From assembly GCA_964016985.1 (NCBI GenBank), contig OZ024823.1, positions 38,421,687 to 38,485,686 on the forward strand: a stretch of DNA of 64,000 nucleotides, given 5' to 3'. Positions 32,423 through 43,884 of the stretch are shown in pieces. This DNA is from Anodontia alba (Eukaryota > Mollusca > Bivalvia > Lucinida > Lucinidae). Made by a program: the position numbers and the translations under genes. The notes below the pieces were generated by a model. That model worked only from the letters and a program-made list of their open reading frames with translations. It ran no database searches and was not told the DNA's origin. Position 1 is the first letter of the stretch; each line of letters starts with the position of its first letter.

Positions 32423-33640
32423 CGAGGGATGTTCGAAATGAATTGCTTATTTCTATCTGGAGACTTTAAATTTCAAGTTAGCCCAAAAGTACTCATTTCA
32501 TGCCCTCGAAGTACTCCCCGTGGCTAGAAATGCAAAGTTTCAGCCGATGTATCCACTTCTTGAAGGCGTCAAGGTACGCTGATTTGGGCACTGTAATAAG
32601 GTATTGATGAATGGCTGGTATTTCCGCCCAGCAAGGAATGCTTCAAATTTCGGAAACAAAAAGAAATCACATGGGGCAAGGTCTGGGGAATACGGGGGGT
32701 GAGGCAAAACAGTTACTTTTTCTTAATTCAAAAACGCCGTAACTATTGCGGAGGTATGAGCTGGGGCATTGTCATGTAGAAGATGGACATGTTTAAAACC
32801 AGTGGCAGGGCGTCGTTTCTGATAATACTTTTTCAGTTTCTTCAGTACTACGTCTTTGTAGTACTTTCCGGTGATGCTTTTGCCCTTTTTCACTGGCACT
32901 TTTATTGCGACTCCTTCACCAGAGAAGAAGATTGCATACAAAACCTTCTTTGTACTCAAAGAACGTTTGGCAATTATTGGGCGTTTGCTGTGTTTAGTGG
33001 CCCAGATCTTATTGTTAACCTTTCTGACGGGCTCAAAATAATGGACCCAGGTATCATCACCTGTGACGATATTGGCAAACTGCTTTTTGTCATATTTTGG
33101 AAACATTTGAAGCAGCCTTTTGGCCACTTTAACCCATTGCCTCTTTTGCTCGTCAGTCAACAGATGTGGCACCCATCTAGCAGAAATCTTCCTGACTTTC
33201 AAATGCTTCTTCAAAATAAGGTGAACCGTTGATAGTGATATGCCTACCTTTCGTGCTATATCACGAACTGTAAATCTGGCATCTCCTTCAATGATTTCCT
33301 TTATTTTGGAAACGATTTCTTTATGAGATGCAGATTTTGGCCTGCCTGATTTCGGTGCATTTTTGATGGACTCTACACCAGACTCAAATTTCTTTTTCCA
33401 CTGCGGAACTGTGTCATAAGACACACAAGAAGGTCCAAAAGCAGTAGAAATTTCAGTCATCAGCTTCTTCAAAGAACAACCAAGTTTTGAGCGAGCTTTG
33501 ATGTAAGCCCGTATTTCATCTTTTTTGTCGACGTTTCTACCAACCATTTTTACTGCAGTGGTCAATGACTGCGTGTATTCAAATGGCAAAGTGGATATCG
33601 AGCTAGAGGACAATAAGCAATTCATTTCGAACATCCCTCG
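32423..33640 (-). mobile_element. mariner element, full length
   Basis: Perfect 29-bp terminal inverted repeats (CGAGGGATGTTCGAAATGAA... at 32423-32451 and its complement at 33612-33640) are flanked by TA (32421-32422 and 33641-33642). At 1,218 bp it is typical of mariner. The transposase on the minus strand is broken. Confidence 0.92.
32493..33547 (-). pseudogene. mariner transposase, inactivated
   Basis: The start is MVGRNVDKKDEIRAYIK at 33547 on the minus strand; an upstream in-frame Met lies in the terminal repeat and is unlikely to be used. Two helix-turn-helix regions follow, with GRPKSASHKEIV between them, then WVPHLLTDEQKRQW. The catalytic aspartates are in VTGDDTWVHYFEP, LLHDNAPAH and YSPDLAPCDFFLF; exactly 34 positions separate the last two, the mariner DD34D signature. 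A TAA at 32723-32725 interrupts the segment between them. A frameshift and small deletion near 32570-32600 follow, after which the normal C-terminus (KKWIHRLKLCISSHGEYF) appears in another frame. Confidence 0.9.
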
Positions 33641-35841
33641 TATTTAAAAAAAAAAACCAAAAAAACCCCCAAAAAAACAGTTACATTTTTTAGCTCACCT
33701 GAGCTGAAGGCTCAAGGTGAGCTTTTATGATCACTCACCGTCCGTCGTCGTCGTCCGTATGTCCGTCTGTCCGTCCACAATCTTTATACAACATCTCTTC
33801 CTACACCACTGATTGGATTTTGACCAAACTTCACAGGAATGATCCTTGGTTGGTCCTCTTTTAAAGTTGTTCAAATGGTTCCGGTCCGTTGCATATCTAG
33901 GTCACAGGAGCTAAAAATAGATTTTTTAAGGTAAAACTTTAAAAATCTTCTTGAAACCGCTGGACTGATTTCCATATAATTTTGCAGAAATGTTCCTTTG
34001 GTGATCCTCTACCAAGATTGTTCAAGCCATTTGGATTCGTCAAAAAACATGGCCGCCAGGGGGCGGGGCTTATTTTCCCCATATATCTACATAGAAAACT
34101 TTAAAAATCTTCTTGTCAGAAACCACTGGACCGATTTCAATATAATTTTGCAGAAGTGTTCCTTTGGTGATCCTCTACCAAGATTGTTCAAGCCATTTGG
34201 ATTCGTCAAAAAACATGGCCACCAGGGGGCGGGGCTTATTTTCCCTATATATCTATATAGAAAACTTTATAAATCTTCTTGTCAGAAACCACTGTACCGA
34301 TTTCAATATAATTTTGCAGAAATGTTCCTTTGGTGATCCGCTATGAAGATTGTTCAAGCCATTTGGATTCATCAAAAAACAGGGGGCGGGGCTTATTTTC
34401 CTTATATATCTGTATAGAAAACTTTAAAAATCTTCTTGGATTTGGATTCATCAAAAAACATGGCCGCCAGGGGCTGGTGGGAGGGGGGGGGGCTTATTTT
34501 CCCTATATATCTATATAGAAAACTTTAAAAATCTTCTTGTCAGAAATCACTGGACCGATTTCTATATAATTTTTTCAGAAATGTTCCTTTGGTGATCCTC
34601 TACTAAGATTGTTCAAGCCATTTGGATTCATCAAAAAACATGGCCGCCAGGGGATGGGGCTTATTTTCTCTATGTATCTATATAGAAAACTTTAAAAATC
34701 TTCTTGTCAGAACCACTGGATCGATTTCAATATAATTTTGCAGAAATATTCCTTCGGTGATCCTCTACCAAGATTGTTCAAGCCATATGGATTCATCAAA
34801 AAACATGTCCGCCAGGGGGCGGGGCTTATTTTCCTTATATATCTGTATAGAAAACTTTAAAAATCTTCTTGTCAGAAACCACTGGACCGATTTCAATGTA
34901 ATGTTGCAGAAATGTTTCTTTGGTAATCCTCTACCAAGATTGTTCAAGCAGCCATGATTCGTCAAATAACATGGCCACTAGGGGGCGGGTTTTTTTCCCC
35001 TATATATCTATGTTGAAAACTTTAAAAATCTTCTTGTCAGAAACCACTGGACCGATTTCAATATAACTTGACAGAAATGTTTCCTTAGTGACCCTCTATC
35101 AAGATTGTTCAAGCCGTCATGATTTGTCAAAAAACATGGCCGCTAGGGTGGGGCTTATTTTTCCTATATATCTATATAGAAAACTTGAAAAAATCTTGTC
35201 GTCAGAAACCACAGGACTGATTTCAACATAATTTCGCAGGAATGTTTCCTTGGTGACCCTTTACCAAGATTGTTCAAGCCGTTATGATTTGTCAAAAAAC
35301 ATGGCTGCTAGGGGGCGGGGTTTATTTTCCCTATATATCTATATAAAAAATTTTAATGAACTTCTTTTCAGAAACCACTGGACCGATTTCAATATAACAT
35401 TGCAGGAATGTTTCTTATGTAACCCTCTATCAAGATTGTTCAAGCCGTCATGATTCATCAAAAAACATGGCCGCCAGGGGGCGGGGCTTATTTTCCTTAT
35501 ATATCTATATAGAAAACTTTAAAACTCTTCTTATCAGAAACCACTGGACCAATTTCATTATAACTTTGCAGAAATGTTTCCTTTGTGACCATCTACTAAG
35601 ATTGTTCAAGTAATCATGATTCGTCAAAAAACATAGCTGCCTGGGGCGGGGCTTATTTTTCCCTACATATCTATACATAAAACTTTAAAAATTTTCTATT
35701 CAGAAACCAATGGACCGATTTCAATACAACTTGGCAGGAATGTTTCTTTGGTGACCCTCTACAAAGATTGTTCAAGCCGTCATGATTCGTCAAAAAACAT
35801 GGCTGCTAGGGGGTGGGGCTTATTTTCCCTATATATCTATA

Positions 35842-37446
35842 CTGAAAGGAAAAAGAAACGCAGGGTAGAGTTTTTTCCTTCTTATTTTAACCATTTTTTA
35901 CGGTGTTTACTATAGCCATACACTTTTACAGATTGTCCTGTGAATGTGAACCGCGGGTATACGAGTCTTTGGTCGATGTGCTATCTACCCAGTGTGTGAA
36001 ATCATTCAACCGTGCACTACACAGTTTATTGCACGGACAACATGGAAAGCCAAAATTTCGTGCAAAACAAGCATGTTTAAACCTTCAGCACAAGATTTCC
36101 TCACACCATTTGGTACACTTCAACGATACACAATGCTCTTCGATTCTTTTACCGATTTTTCTTTTCATTTTTACGCTACTTTGAACTTTTTTTCAATCAT
36201 GGTACGATTGACTGATGTTCAGAGGGTTAGGGCAATTGCGCTGATGAAGGGTCAGAGGCAACAGCAAGTTGCCAATCATTTTGGGGTTAACGTCTCAACA
36301 ATTGAACGTCTTGTTAGACGTTTAAGGGAGACAGGGCATTTAGCAGACCGACCGCGGTCTGGGCGTTCACGCGTGACGTCGCGACGTCAAGACAGTACAA
36401 TCCGTCTGGCACATTTGCGGAATCGTCATCTCACTGCTACCGAAACTCCCCTTAATACAGTAGGTACGCATAATCGACAAATTTCTCTGAAGACTGTTGG
36501 AAGTCGATTGCGTGAGATTGGTCTTCGAGCTCGTCGTCCATACGTTGGTCTGCCTCTGACCCAGGCATGTAGGTTGCGTCGTATGGCGTGGTTGACGGCG
36601 CATGCGCCCAGGCTATTTTCGATGGGGCAGTGGAGACGAGTTCTTTTTACGGACGAGTCTAGGTTCACTCTCTATCGCGCAGATGGTCGACATCGTGTGT
36701 ACCGACGTCGATGTCGTGTGTACCGACGTCCCGGAGAACGCTTTGCCGATGCCTGTGTTGTCGAATGGGATCGGTTTGGGGGTGGCTCCGTTATGGTCTG
36801 GGGAGGCATTGCTCACGGGATAAAATCACAGTTGATTATTGTTGCGGGCAATATGACCGCAGTAAGGTATATGGATGAGATCTTGCGTCCTGTTGCAGTC
36901 CCGCTTGTGCAACAACGTAATCTGATTCTGCAGCAGGACAATGCCCGACCACATATTGCCCGAGTTTGTCAGGATTTCCTGTCAAACAATAACATGGCAC
37001 CACTAGCATGGCCACCGTACAGTCCAGATTTGACCCCAATAGAGCACATGTCGGATGAGCTGGACAGAAGGGTTAGGAAGCGCCGAAATCCCCCCGCAAC
37101 TCTGGCACAACTAAGGAATGCGTTGATCGATGAATGGAATAACATCCCGATGCGAACTGTCAATGCTTTGGTTAACTCTATCCAAAGGAGAATTAGGGCA
37201 GCAACGGCAGCAAGAGGGGGGCACACCCGATATTGATTTTCAGTTTGATTTTGATTTCAAGATTTGGGGGGTAGCTACCAATGAACTTCAATAGCTCGAG
37301 ACTTGTTGATCACAAACCAATGAAATTTGGAACTTTTGTTCCATACATGTACCGTTTTGTAATCATAGTAAAATATTTAACAAACTTTTTCAAACTTGAA
37401 TGAAATTTAGGAATAAAATTTACCCTGCGTTTCTTTTTCCTTTCAG
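35842..37446 (+). mobile_element. Tc1-like element, full length
   Basis: Perfect 26-bp terminal inverted repeats (CTGAAAGGAAAAAGAAACGC... ; complement ending 37446) with flanking TA (35840-35841, 37447-37448). It sits inside a TATATCTATATAGAAAAC segment of the 166-bp array, so the pre-insertion site is known from neighbouring units. At 1,605 bp and with an intact transposase, it is the youngest-looking element in the window. Confidence 0.93.
36199..37236 (+). CDS. Tc1-like transposase, apparently intact
   Basis: 345 residues from MVRLTDVQRVRAIALMKG, the first Met after the untranslated leader; the upstream extension of the frame does not resemble transposase. The paired helix-turn-helix domain (QQQVANHFGVNVSTIERLVR), a GRPR-like linker (RPRSGRSRVTSRRQD) and a second HTH (ISLKTVGSRLREIGL) bind the terminal repeats. 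The catalytic triad is D in LFTDESRFTL, D in LQQDNARPHIA and E in YSPDLTPIEHMSDEL, with 34 residues between the last two (DD34E). A glycine-rich GGGSVMVWGG box is present. There are no stops or frameshifts. An internal duplication RRRCRVYRRPGE (VYRR twice) is a minor oddity. Confidence 0.93.
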   Translation: MVRLTDVQRVRAIALMKGQRQQQVANHFGVNVSTIERLVRRLRETGHLADRPRSGRSRVTSRRQDSTIRLAHLRNRHLTATETPLNTVGTHNRQISLKTVGSRLREIGLRARRPYVGLPLTQACRLRRMAWLTAHAPRLFSMGQWRRVLFTDESRFTLYRADGRHRVYRRRCRVYRRPGERFADACVVEWDRFGGGSVMVWGGIAHGIKSQLIIVAGNMTAVRYMDEILRPVAVPLVQQRNLILQQDNARPHIARVCQDFLSNNNMAPLAWPPYSPDLTPIEHMSDELDRRVRKRRNPPATLAQLRNALIDEWNNIPMRTVNALVNSIQRRIRAATAARGGHTRY

Positions 37447-38577
37447 TATATATAGAAAACTGTAAAAATCTTCTCGTAAGAAACAGTTGGACCGAGTTCA
37501 ATGTAACTTGGCAGGAATGTTGCTTTGGTGACCTTCTACCAAGATTATTCAAACCTTCATGATACGTCAAAAACCATGGCCCCCAGGGGGGCGGGGCTTA
37601 TTTTTCGTATATATCTGCATAGAAAACTTTAAAATTCTTCTTGTCACATACTCCACGACCAATTTCAATATTACTTGTCTGGAATGTTGCTTTGGTGACC
37701 CTCTACCAAGATTGTACAAGCAATCATGATTCGTCAAAAAACATGGCTGCCATGGGGGTGGGGCTTATTTTCCCTATATATCTAAATAGAAAACTTTAAA
37801 ATTCTTCTTGTCAGAAACCAATGAACAGATTTCAGTATAACTTGGCAGGATTGTTCCTTTGGTGACCCTCTACCAAGTTTGTTCATGCTGTCATGATTCA
37901 TCAAAAAACATGGATGTTAGGGGGTAGGGCTTGATAGCTATATAAAACACTTTAAACCACTGGACCAATTTCAATATAACTTGGCAGAAATGTTCCTTTG
38001 GTGACCCTCTTTTAAGATTCAGTTCAAGTCGTCAAGATGCATTAAAAAAAACATGGACAGGGGTTTGGTGTGTGTGTGTGTGTGGGGGGTGGGGGCGGGG
38101 TTGGTGCTATAAAATTTATATAAAAATCCTAGAGCAGTGAACTTGGCTGAAACTTCAACAGTAAATATGCAAATCTGTTTGCTCAGGTGAGCGATATAGG
38201 ACCATCATGGTCCTCTTGTTTAAGTTTTGGTATTTGTCAAGCTTAATTCTCTATCATTTAATAAAACTTATTTATATACATGTGTAGATTTAATAATGGC
38301 AACATTTCCATGCAAATCTAATAATAAAAAAAGGTAAAAAAAAATATAATAAATAACTTGCCCATAACTATTTGTTTACAAAAATATACCTATTATAAAA
38401 TAAAATTTGCACACTGTTTTTGCCTTCCCACATGGATATAAAAGCACGTGTTTTTTCTGAAGACAGTCGTCAAATAAACGGTCAGCTGATGTGTCGGAAG
38501 ACTCAGTTGCAGATTTAATGATCATATTAACTTTATAGGTGTAATATCAAAATACTTTTTCAATAGAGCCGGCCTCA

Positions 38578-38874
38578 GTGGCTCAGTTGGATGTTCCGTC
38601 CGACTGGAGACCAGGAGGTTGCTGGTTCAACCCCCGCCGAGGTCGGCAACATTCTTTCGTGGAGATTGATCATGAAATATTTTCTAGGGTCATTCTCTCC
38701 CTTTCGCTGATTCAAGACGGGCAGTTGTCAGTTTCTGGCGAAAGAATGTGCACAATACTGGTTAACCGCTTAGAGGACTAAGCCTGCCCAGTAAATGTGT
38801 GGTTAGGTAAACTGACCAGGCTTGACATGACCCCATTGGGTTGACTGGGCCGTAAAACCACAACACAAACAAAC
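38578..38874 (+). mobile_element. 300-bp tRNA-derived SINE
   Basis: Same order as 27971-28281, with head GCCGGCCTCAGTGGCTCAG, B-box-like TGGTTCAACCCCC and tail CACAACACAAACAAAC. It is full length, in TADA2B intron 4. Confidence 0.85.
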
Positions 38875-39593
38875 TTTTTCAATACGTTTTTTAGCGATAG
38901 ATGTATAATATGACATTTTGATTTTGAGACAACAGTTAAGCTTTGGAAGGTTAGTCGGACACTCAGGCCTGACAAGTAAATCGTCCTGGTAGGTAGAAAT
39001 AGTCATTTGGAGAAAATACCACAGAAAAAACTTTCTTCTCAAGAGATTTTGCTTCCTGATCAGGAGAAACACAACAAAAGAATGTATGATTTACCAGAAT
39101 TCTGTGTTATATCGGGATATTCAGAATGTCATCTCCAAACACATTACATGCGTAATTATTTTCTCAAAGTTTACACTTTCTGAATTGGGATACACAACTG
39201 ATAGCACGTAATTTGTCTTAATCTTGTGTCACTTACCTGTTGAAAATCGGTTTTGATTGGATTCGTTATGGTGATAGGCGGAGCATAGAGATGTGGCGCA
39301 TGTCAGTGATTGACAAACAAATGTCATTTTGTATCATTGTGACAGTTATTCATTAATTGATGTTTATGATGCACAATCAGCTGCCTATTACGGCACTGCC
39401 CAGCAGCGGAAACAGTCAGTAGATAATAGGAACATGGGCACTTGCTTGTCTCTTTACCGTTATTATTCACCAGGAAGGGACTGGCAAAAATTTCAGGGCA
39501 AAATTTTTTTCGCTTTTCAAGCCTGTCGGCGAAGCAAGTTCCCATAGGGCGGCTCTTTTGCCAAAGTCGCCCTGTAGCTTATTCCCTGGCCTG

Positions 39594-39664
39594 ATCAAAC
39601 AGTGTAGGCCCTGATTGGATGCTGCAGAATTGGGAATCTAATCAGGGCCTACACTGTTTGCTAC
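39594..39664. repeat. Hairpin GCAAACAGTGTAGGCCCTGA family
   Basis: AAACAGTGTAGGCCCTGATT and its complement AATCAGGGCCTACACTGTTT form a stem of about 26 bp around GGATGCTGCAGAATTGGG. The GCAAACAGTGTRGACC arm occurs alone or paired at 14047, 28769, 30053, 53900 and 54092. Confidence 0.75.
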
Positions 39665-39912
39665 TCATCCAGCACTAGTTTAGAAACATCATTTGGTAAA
39701 TTTTATTGGCAGGGCGAGTGAGATTTTCAGAACTTTCTTCACTTTTTCTTCAATTTTAGCATCTAAATGAAAAATTTAGCCATAAGGGCAAGTAAGTTTT
39801 GAGGGAATTTTACCCTTCTGAAGGTATAGCCTTTTTCAGAAGGTAGGCAAAAACAGTTTTGAAAGAATTGTCTCCCCTGTAAGTATGTCACCTCCTGTTA
39901 TTTTTTTTTCAG

Positions 39913-39969
39913 CAACTTTTCCTACAGAACCATTTGGTAAAGTAACAGACCACGCTTGTCCAGAAGGAG
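39913..39969 (+). CDS. TADA2B: TADA2B exon 5
   Basis: The acceptor TTTTTTTTTCAG and donor GGAG|GTGAGT delimit 57 nt. It completes a split Ala codon, reads TFPTEPFGKVTDHACPEG and ends with a split Gly. The VTDHxCPxGGPLSP signature spanning this exon and the next is shared with vertebrate Ada2b. Confidence 0.92.
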
Positions 39970-39993
39970 GTGAGTTTTTTCGGGTTTTTATTT

Positions 39994-41700
39994 TGGCTCA
40001 CCTGAGACATTAGGCTCATAGGTGAGGCTCATAGGTGAGCTTTTAGTATGGGCATGCTCCTTAGTCCGTCCCCCCCATCGTCAAGACTCTGGCACAGTGT
40101 TTTCGCCTCTTCTCCTCAGAAAACACTGAGCCAATTAAAGCCAAATTTCATATGGAACCTTCATGGGCTGGGAGAACAAGAGTTTGATCACCACATCTAG
40201 GTCACATGATCAAGATGGCTGCCAAGCCCATATATGGTAAAAACCTATTACAAATCTTCTTCTCCAGAACCAAAGAGCCAATGGGCCTTAGTGCTTGGTA
40301 TGCAGCATAGGTCCATTAAAGTTAGAAAAAATTATAACCTTCGGTTGACCTTGACTTTTTTAGGGAAAGGTCAAATCTTTCTACATAGACTTCTATAGGC
40401 TGAACTTTAAAAATCTTCTTGTCTGAAACAAGAAGGCTGAGGCCTTAGTTATTTGGTGTGTAGCTCTGTCTTGTGGAGCTCTACCAAGACTATTGAAATT
40501 ATAGCCCTGGAGTCATCTCCCTTTGTTTTGTCATTGTATCCCTGGCATAGTCAAATACAAGCCAGTCAAGGCCTATCTTCCACTGCTCTTCCATTTAATG
40601 TTTATATTGCTTTTTGGGTTTTGCACATGATGTTGAATCTTTGTTTGGGCAGTTTTTTGTCCACCACTGGAACCAGCCTGAGGCTGAGCCTGAGGTTTCT
40701 TGCCAGGCTTGGCCCGTTCGAAATACCGAAGTTGGACAAACATTTCACAACATGCAATGAAATAATAAGAACAATGAAATACAAATATTGTCTGATGATG
40801 ATTTGAAACTGAGTTGGAGAATGCCAACTTGTTTCATTGTCTGACAGTGCGATATTCGCCTGACATTTTTGTTGCACCTGCGTTAGCACGCAGGTGCGAT
40901 ATAGGCGTGCCGTGACCCGTATTGTTTGCTCATAATTCTCAGATTTTTTTTTCTCAACTTTTTCCGCTTTGTTAACTTAGTCAGTTTTTACCTAAAACCC
41001 TTATAGTCAGTGGGTGTTTCGTGAGCGCAACTCCTCCTGCAGTTTTAGGCCAATAGTTTTGAAACTTCACAGATGATGAGGTCATGGTCTGAAGATGTGC
41101 ATATTGTTTGCACATAAATCTCAGATTCATTTCAGCAGAGTTAGGGGCCCTTGATTTATGCCCAAAATTGGTTTCCGCTCAATATCTTGAATTGATGAAT
41201 TGAAAGAATTGATGGATTAGGATCATATTTTGCATACATATTGTTGTTAACAATACCTAGCTTGGGATTGTCACATGACATTTTTCGTCAATTTTCAGCT
41301 GAGTTACTGGCCTTGATTAATGGGCAAAAATGATATCCGCTCAATATCAATATCTTGTGAAATAATGGACAGGTTTAGGTCAAATTTTGCAAGCCAATAT
41401 TCCAAATTTTCTACTTTGTCCATTTTTCTTACAAACTAACCCATCAGTTTCTTGAATACTGCAAAATAGATTTTTTTCAATACTAATAGGAACTTGTATG
41501 ACTTAATCCCCGCAGGTGCGACATGGCTTTCTGCGGATTTCTTGTCTAAATTTGCCGGATTTGTCCGACAGACCGACGGTTTTCATGAAGACTGCCTAGT
41601 ACACAGCATTGGGACCATGGCCCCAATAAAATTTGGAAAAATTATAGCCTTCAGTTGACCTTGACCTTATTATGGAATGATAGAATGTTTTTACATAGAC
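39994..41700. mobile_element. Hairpin-started repeat element, interrupted
   Basis: The start is GGCTCACCTGAGACATTAGG followed by a duplicated CTCATAGGTGAG. It includes GTTGACCTTGACTTTTTTAG-type repeats at about 40345 and again at 41650, on either side of a second element (40874-41549). Its 3' terminus is unclear. Confidence 0.5.
40874..41549. mobile_element. Nested hairpin-ended element (GCACCTGC family)
   Basis: The 5' hairpin GCACCTGCGTTAGCACGCAGGTGC (40874-40897, given here as two arms GCACCTGCG and CGCAGGTGC around TTAGCA) is matched at the 3' end by CCGCAGGTGCGACATGG, a CTGCGG partner and TTCTTGTC. Same plan as the AGCTCACC elements with a different sequence. It splits the element at 39994-41700. 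Confidence 0.6.
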
Positions 41701-41810
41701 TTATAGGAACAATCACAATAACATTTTTTTTATTTTTTATAGAAATAAAAAGAAAAGATATGTGTGTGTGTCAATAGCCTTCTAATTTGTATTGCTCTTT
41801 ATTTTTACAG

Positions 41811-41914
41811 GTCCTCTCTCACCTAGTATAACAGTACCAGTAAATCCACTAGAACTAACTATACAAGAACAACATGAATTAGGGTATATGCCATTTAGAG
41901 ATGACTTTGAAAGG
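41811..41914 (+). CDS. TADA2B: TADA2B exon 6
   Basis: The acceptor TTTTTACAG and donor AGG|GTAAGT are in phase 0. It reads PLSPSITVPVNPLELTIQ then EQHELGYMPFRDDFER (residues 136-169). LGYMPxRDDxE is strongly conserved in Ada2b proteins. Confidence 0.93.
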
Positions 41915-42002
41915 GTAAGTTTAAAATTGTCATTTACAGCAAAACTTCAGTGACTCCAATGCCAGTCGCTAGTTTATGGTGGCTGATTCGAACTCATTTT
42001 TT

Positions 42003-42797
42003 ATATCCTGCCACACAATAGTGGTGGGGTATTATGGTTTCACGTTGGTCGTCCTTGAGTCTGTCCGTCTGTCGTACGTATGTCCTTTCGTACACCCGTC
42101 CTTCCGTCCGTTTCCGGCTGATAACTTGAGTAAAAATCAATGGATTTTCACCAAACTTGGTATTTGCATTGATATTATGGAGATCTCGTTTGGGATTGCT
42201 AATGGGCAAATTTCGTCAATTTTTGACGGAGTTTTCTGCCCGAGACACGCCCATATGTTCATTTCCGTACTATTACTTGAGTAAATAACAAGGGATTTTC
42301 TCCAAACTTGCTATATGCATTGACATTAAGGAGATCTGGTTTGGGATTGCTAATGGGCAAATTTCGTCAAATTTTTACTGAGTTATCTGCCCGAGACACG
42401 TCCATATTTTCGTTTCCAGATGATAACTTGAGTAAATAACAAGGGATTTTCATCAAACTTGCTATATACATTGACATTAAGGAGATCTGGTTTGGGATTG
42501 CTAATGGGCAAATTTCGTCAAATTTTTACTGAGTTATCTGCCCAAGACACGTCCATATTTTCATTTCTAGATGATAACTTGAGTAAATAACAAGGCCTTT
42601 TAACCAAACCTGCTATATGCATTGATATTATCAAGGTCTGCTTTAGGATTGTTATCTGTCCATTGATATTATCAAGATCTGCTTTAGGATTGTTATCTGT
42701 CCCTCTGTCATTTTCTTTCCAGACATTTTTGAAAAGATAACTTTAATACATAAATAAATAATTGCTATGGCAGGGTATTCTGCTTGCGGTGCTTTTA
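42003..42797. mobile_element. Tandem-repeat element (CCACACAATAGTGG family), copy 1
   Basis: The 5' hairpin CCTGCCACACAATAGTGG leads into GGGGTATTATGGTTTCACG. Repeats step by about 150 bp (GGAGATCTSGTTTGGGATTG at 42180, 42330, 42482). The end is GGCAGGGTATTCTGCTTGCG...TTTTA at 42797. A second copy with the same start and end is at 61649-62347, where another element begins exactly at the end. Confidence 0.7.
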
Positions 42798-43094
42798 TTT
42801 GTACCTGGGAAATTCTTTTGATAGCTCAAGAAAACGAATATTTTGTGTATTTTAGGTATTTACTCTTTATTTTACATGAAAATGTATGTAAGGTTTGCTC
42901 ATTAGAAATGCCTTACAAAGCAATTCTTCAGCGTGCACTTACCATTACTTTATAGAAGATTGAAAAGACCTACCTAAATTACCCATCCCCTTTGCTTCCT
43001 TACCTGATGCTATGATTAACGCTCTGTAGCTCAACCCACTCGTGTGTAGAATTAATTTCCAAGGTCTCAGAAAGCATTTTATCCATTTAGGGGA

Positions 43095-43250
43095 TAACTG
43101 TATTGAAAATTTACATTTGGGGAGGTATATTGTCGGTTTTACAGTCAGAAATTTCATTTTACAGTGACGGGTCGGCCGAGCAGTAAAACGAAATTTCCGA
43201 CCGTAAAACCGGCGATATACCTCACCAAATGTAAATTTTCATTACAGTTC
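43095..43250. repeat. Foldback palindrome
   Basis: GAAAATTTACATTTGGGGAG and CTCACCAAATGTAAATTTTC are inverted, as are GTCGGTTTTACAGTCAGAAA and TTTCCGACCGTAAAACCGGC. The loop is about 25 bp (GTGACGGGTCGGCC...). Arms are about 60 bp. Confidence 0.75.
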
Positions 43251-43797
43251 TCCCCATTCTAATGCACTTCTTCACTGAAAACCCCTAAGGGGCCTCTTGT
43301 TTTTTTTTTTGTTTATCAAACCAGCTGAGCGATGCGTAACTCCTACCTTCCCACTTAATGCCACCATGGCACACTAATATATCATGATCAGCCTAATGCG
43401 GGTGAGCAACTTTTGGGCACTCTTGGGCCTCTAGTTCATTTGTTTTGTTAAAAAAAAATGTCCTATTTGCACAAAGCCGCAATCGCTGTGATCTGCGTAA
43501 AACCAAATGCCAGCCAATGAAGAGCGACATTGTATGATGACATCAGATTTCCGACTATATCACAGAATATACTGTCGCAAATTTTTACCGTTATCCAATC
43601 AAACGTCCCCTTACATATGCAATTGCATTAAAATGAAGTTTTGACTGTAGGTGGAATGTCAGTCATAATAATAAAATAACTAGAAGATAATTATCAGAAC
43701 AGAATAATAATAGCTCAGCTAAACAGGGCTCTGGATAAGATTTTAGTACAATGAGTATTTTATACCCTACTTTAAAGCTTAATACTTAAACACTCAT

Positions 43798-43884
43798 TAT
43801 ACCCCCAGCAAACTTTGTGGGGGTATACTGTTTTCACATTGTCCATCTGTCTTTTTGTCCATGTTCGTCCGCAAAGCTGTTTTT
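43798..43884. mobile_element. 5' end of an ATACCCCC-type element split by the next element
   Basis: ATACCCCCAGCAAACTTTGT then GGGGGTATACTG forms a terminal hairpin, followed by TCCATCTGTC-type sequence and GCAAAGCTGTTTT. The continuation (ATCTTGAAAACGCAGAGATG) appears at 46275, directly after the inserted element at 43885-46273. A paralogous uninterrupted stretch is at 47125-47180. Confidence 0.65.

Larger units (their letters stand above)
33692..38220. mobile_element. Hairpin-ended 166-bp tandem-repeat element, copy 1
   Basis: The 5' end is AGCTCACCTGAGCTGAAGGC with a self-complementary partner AGGTGAGCT. The 3' end is CAGGTGAGCGATATAGG, then stem GGACCATCATGGTCC, then TCTTGTT. Inside is an array of 166-bp units (GTGATCCTCTACCAAG at 34001, 34167, then the variant at 34333, and onward). 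The array is interrupted by the Tc1-like element at 35842-37446. The second copy at 58979-61342 has the same ends and array. No coding function is seen; short open frames inside repeat the same unit in rotating frames. Confidence 0.8.

Noticed and set aside
33720..38220. Possible CRISPR-like array
   Set aside because: Repeats are 166 bp without unique spacers and the genome is animal; it is a satellite-type array in a mobile element.
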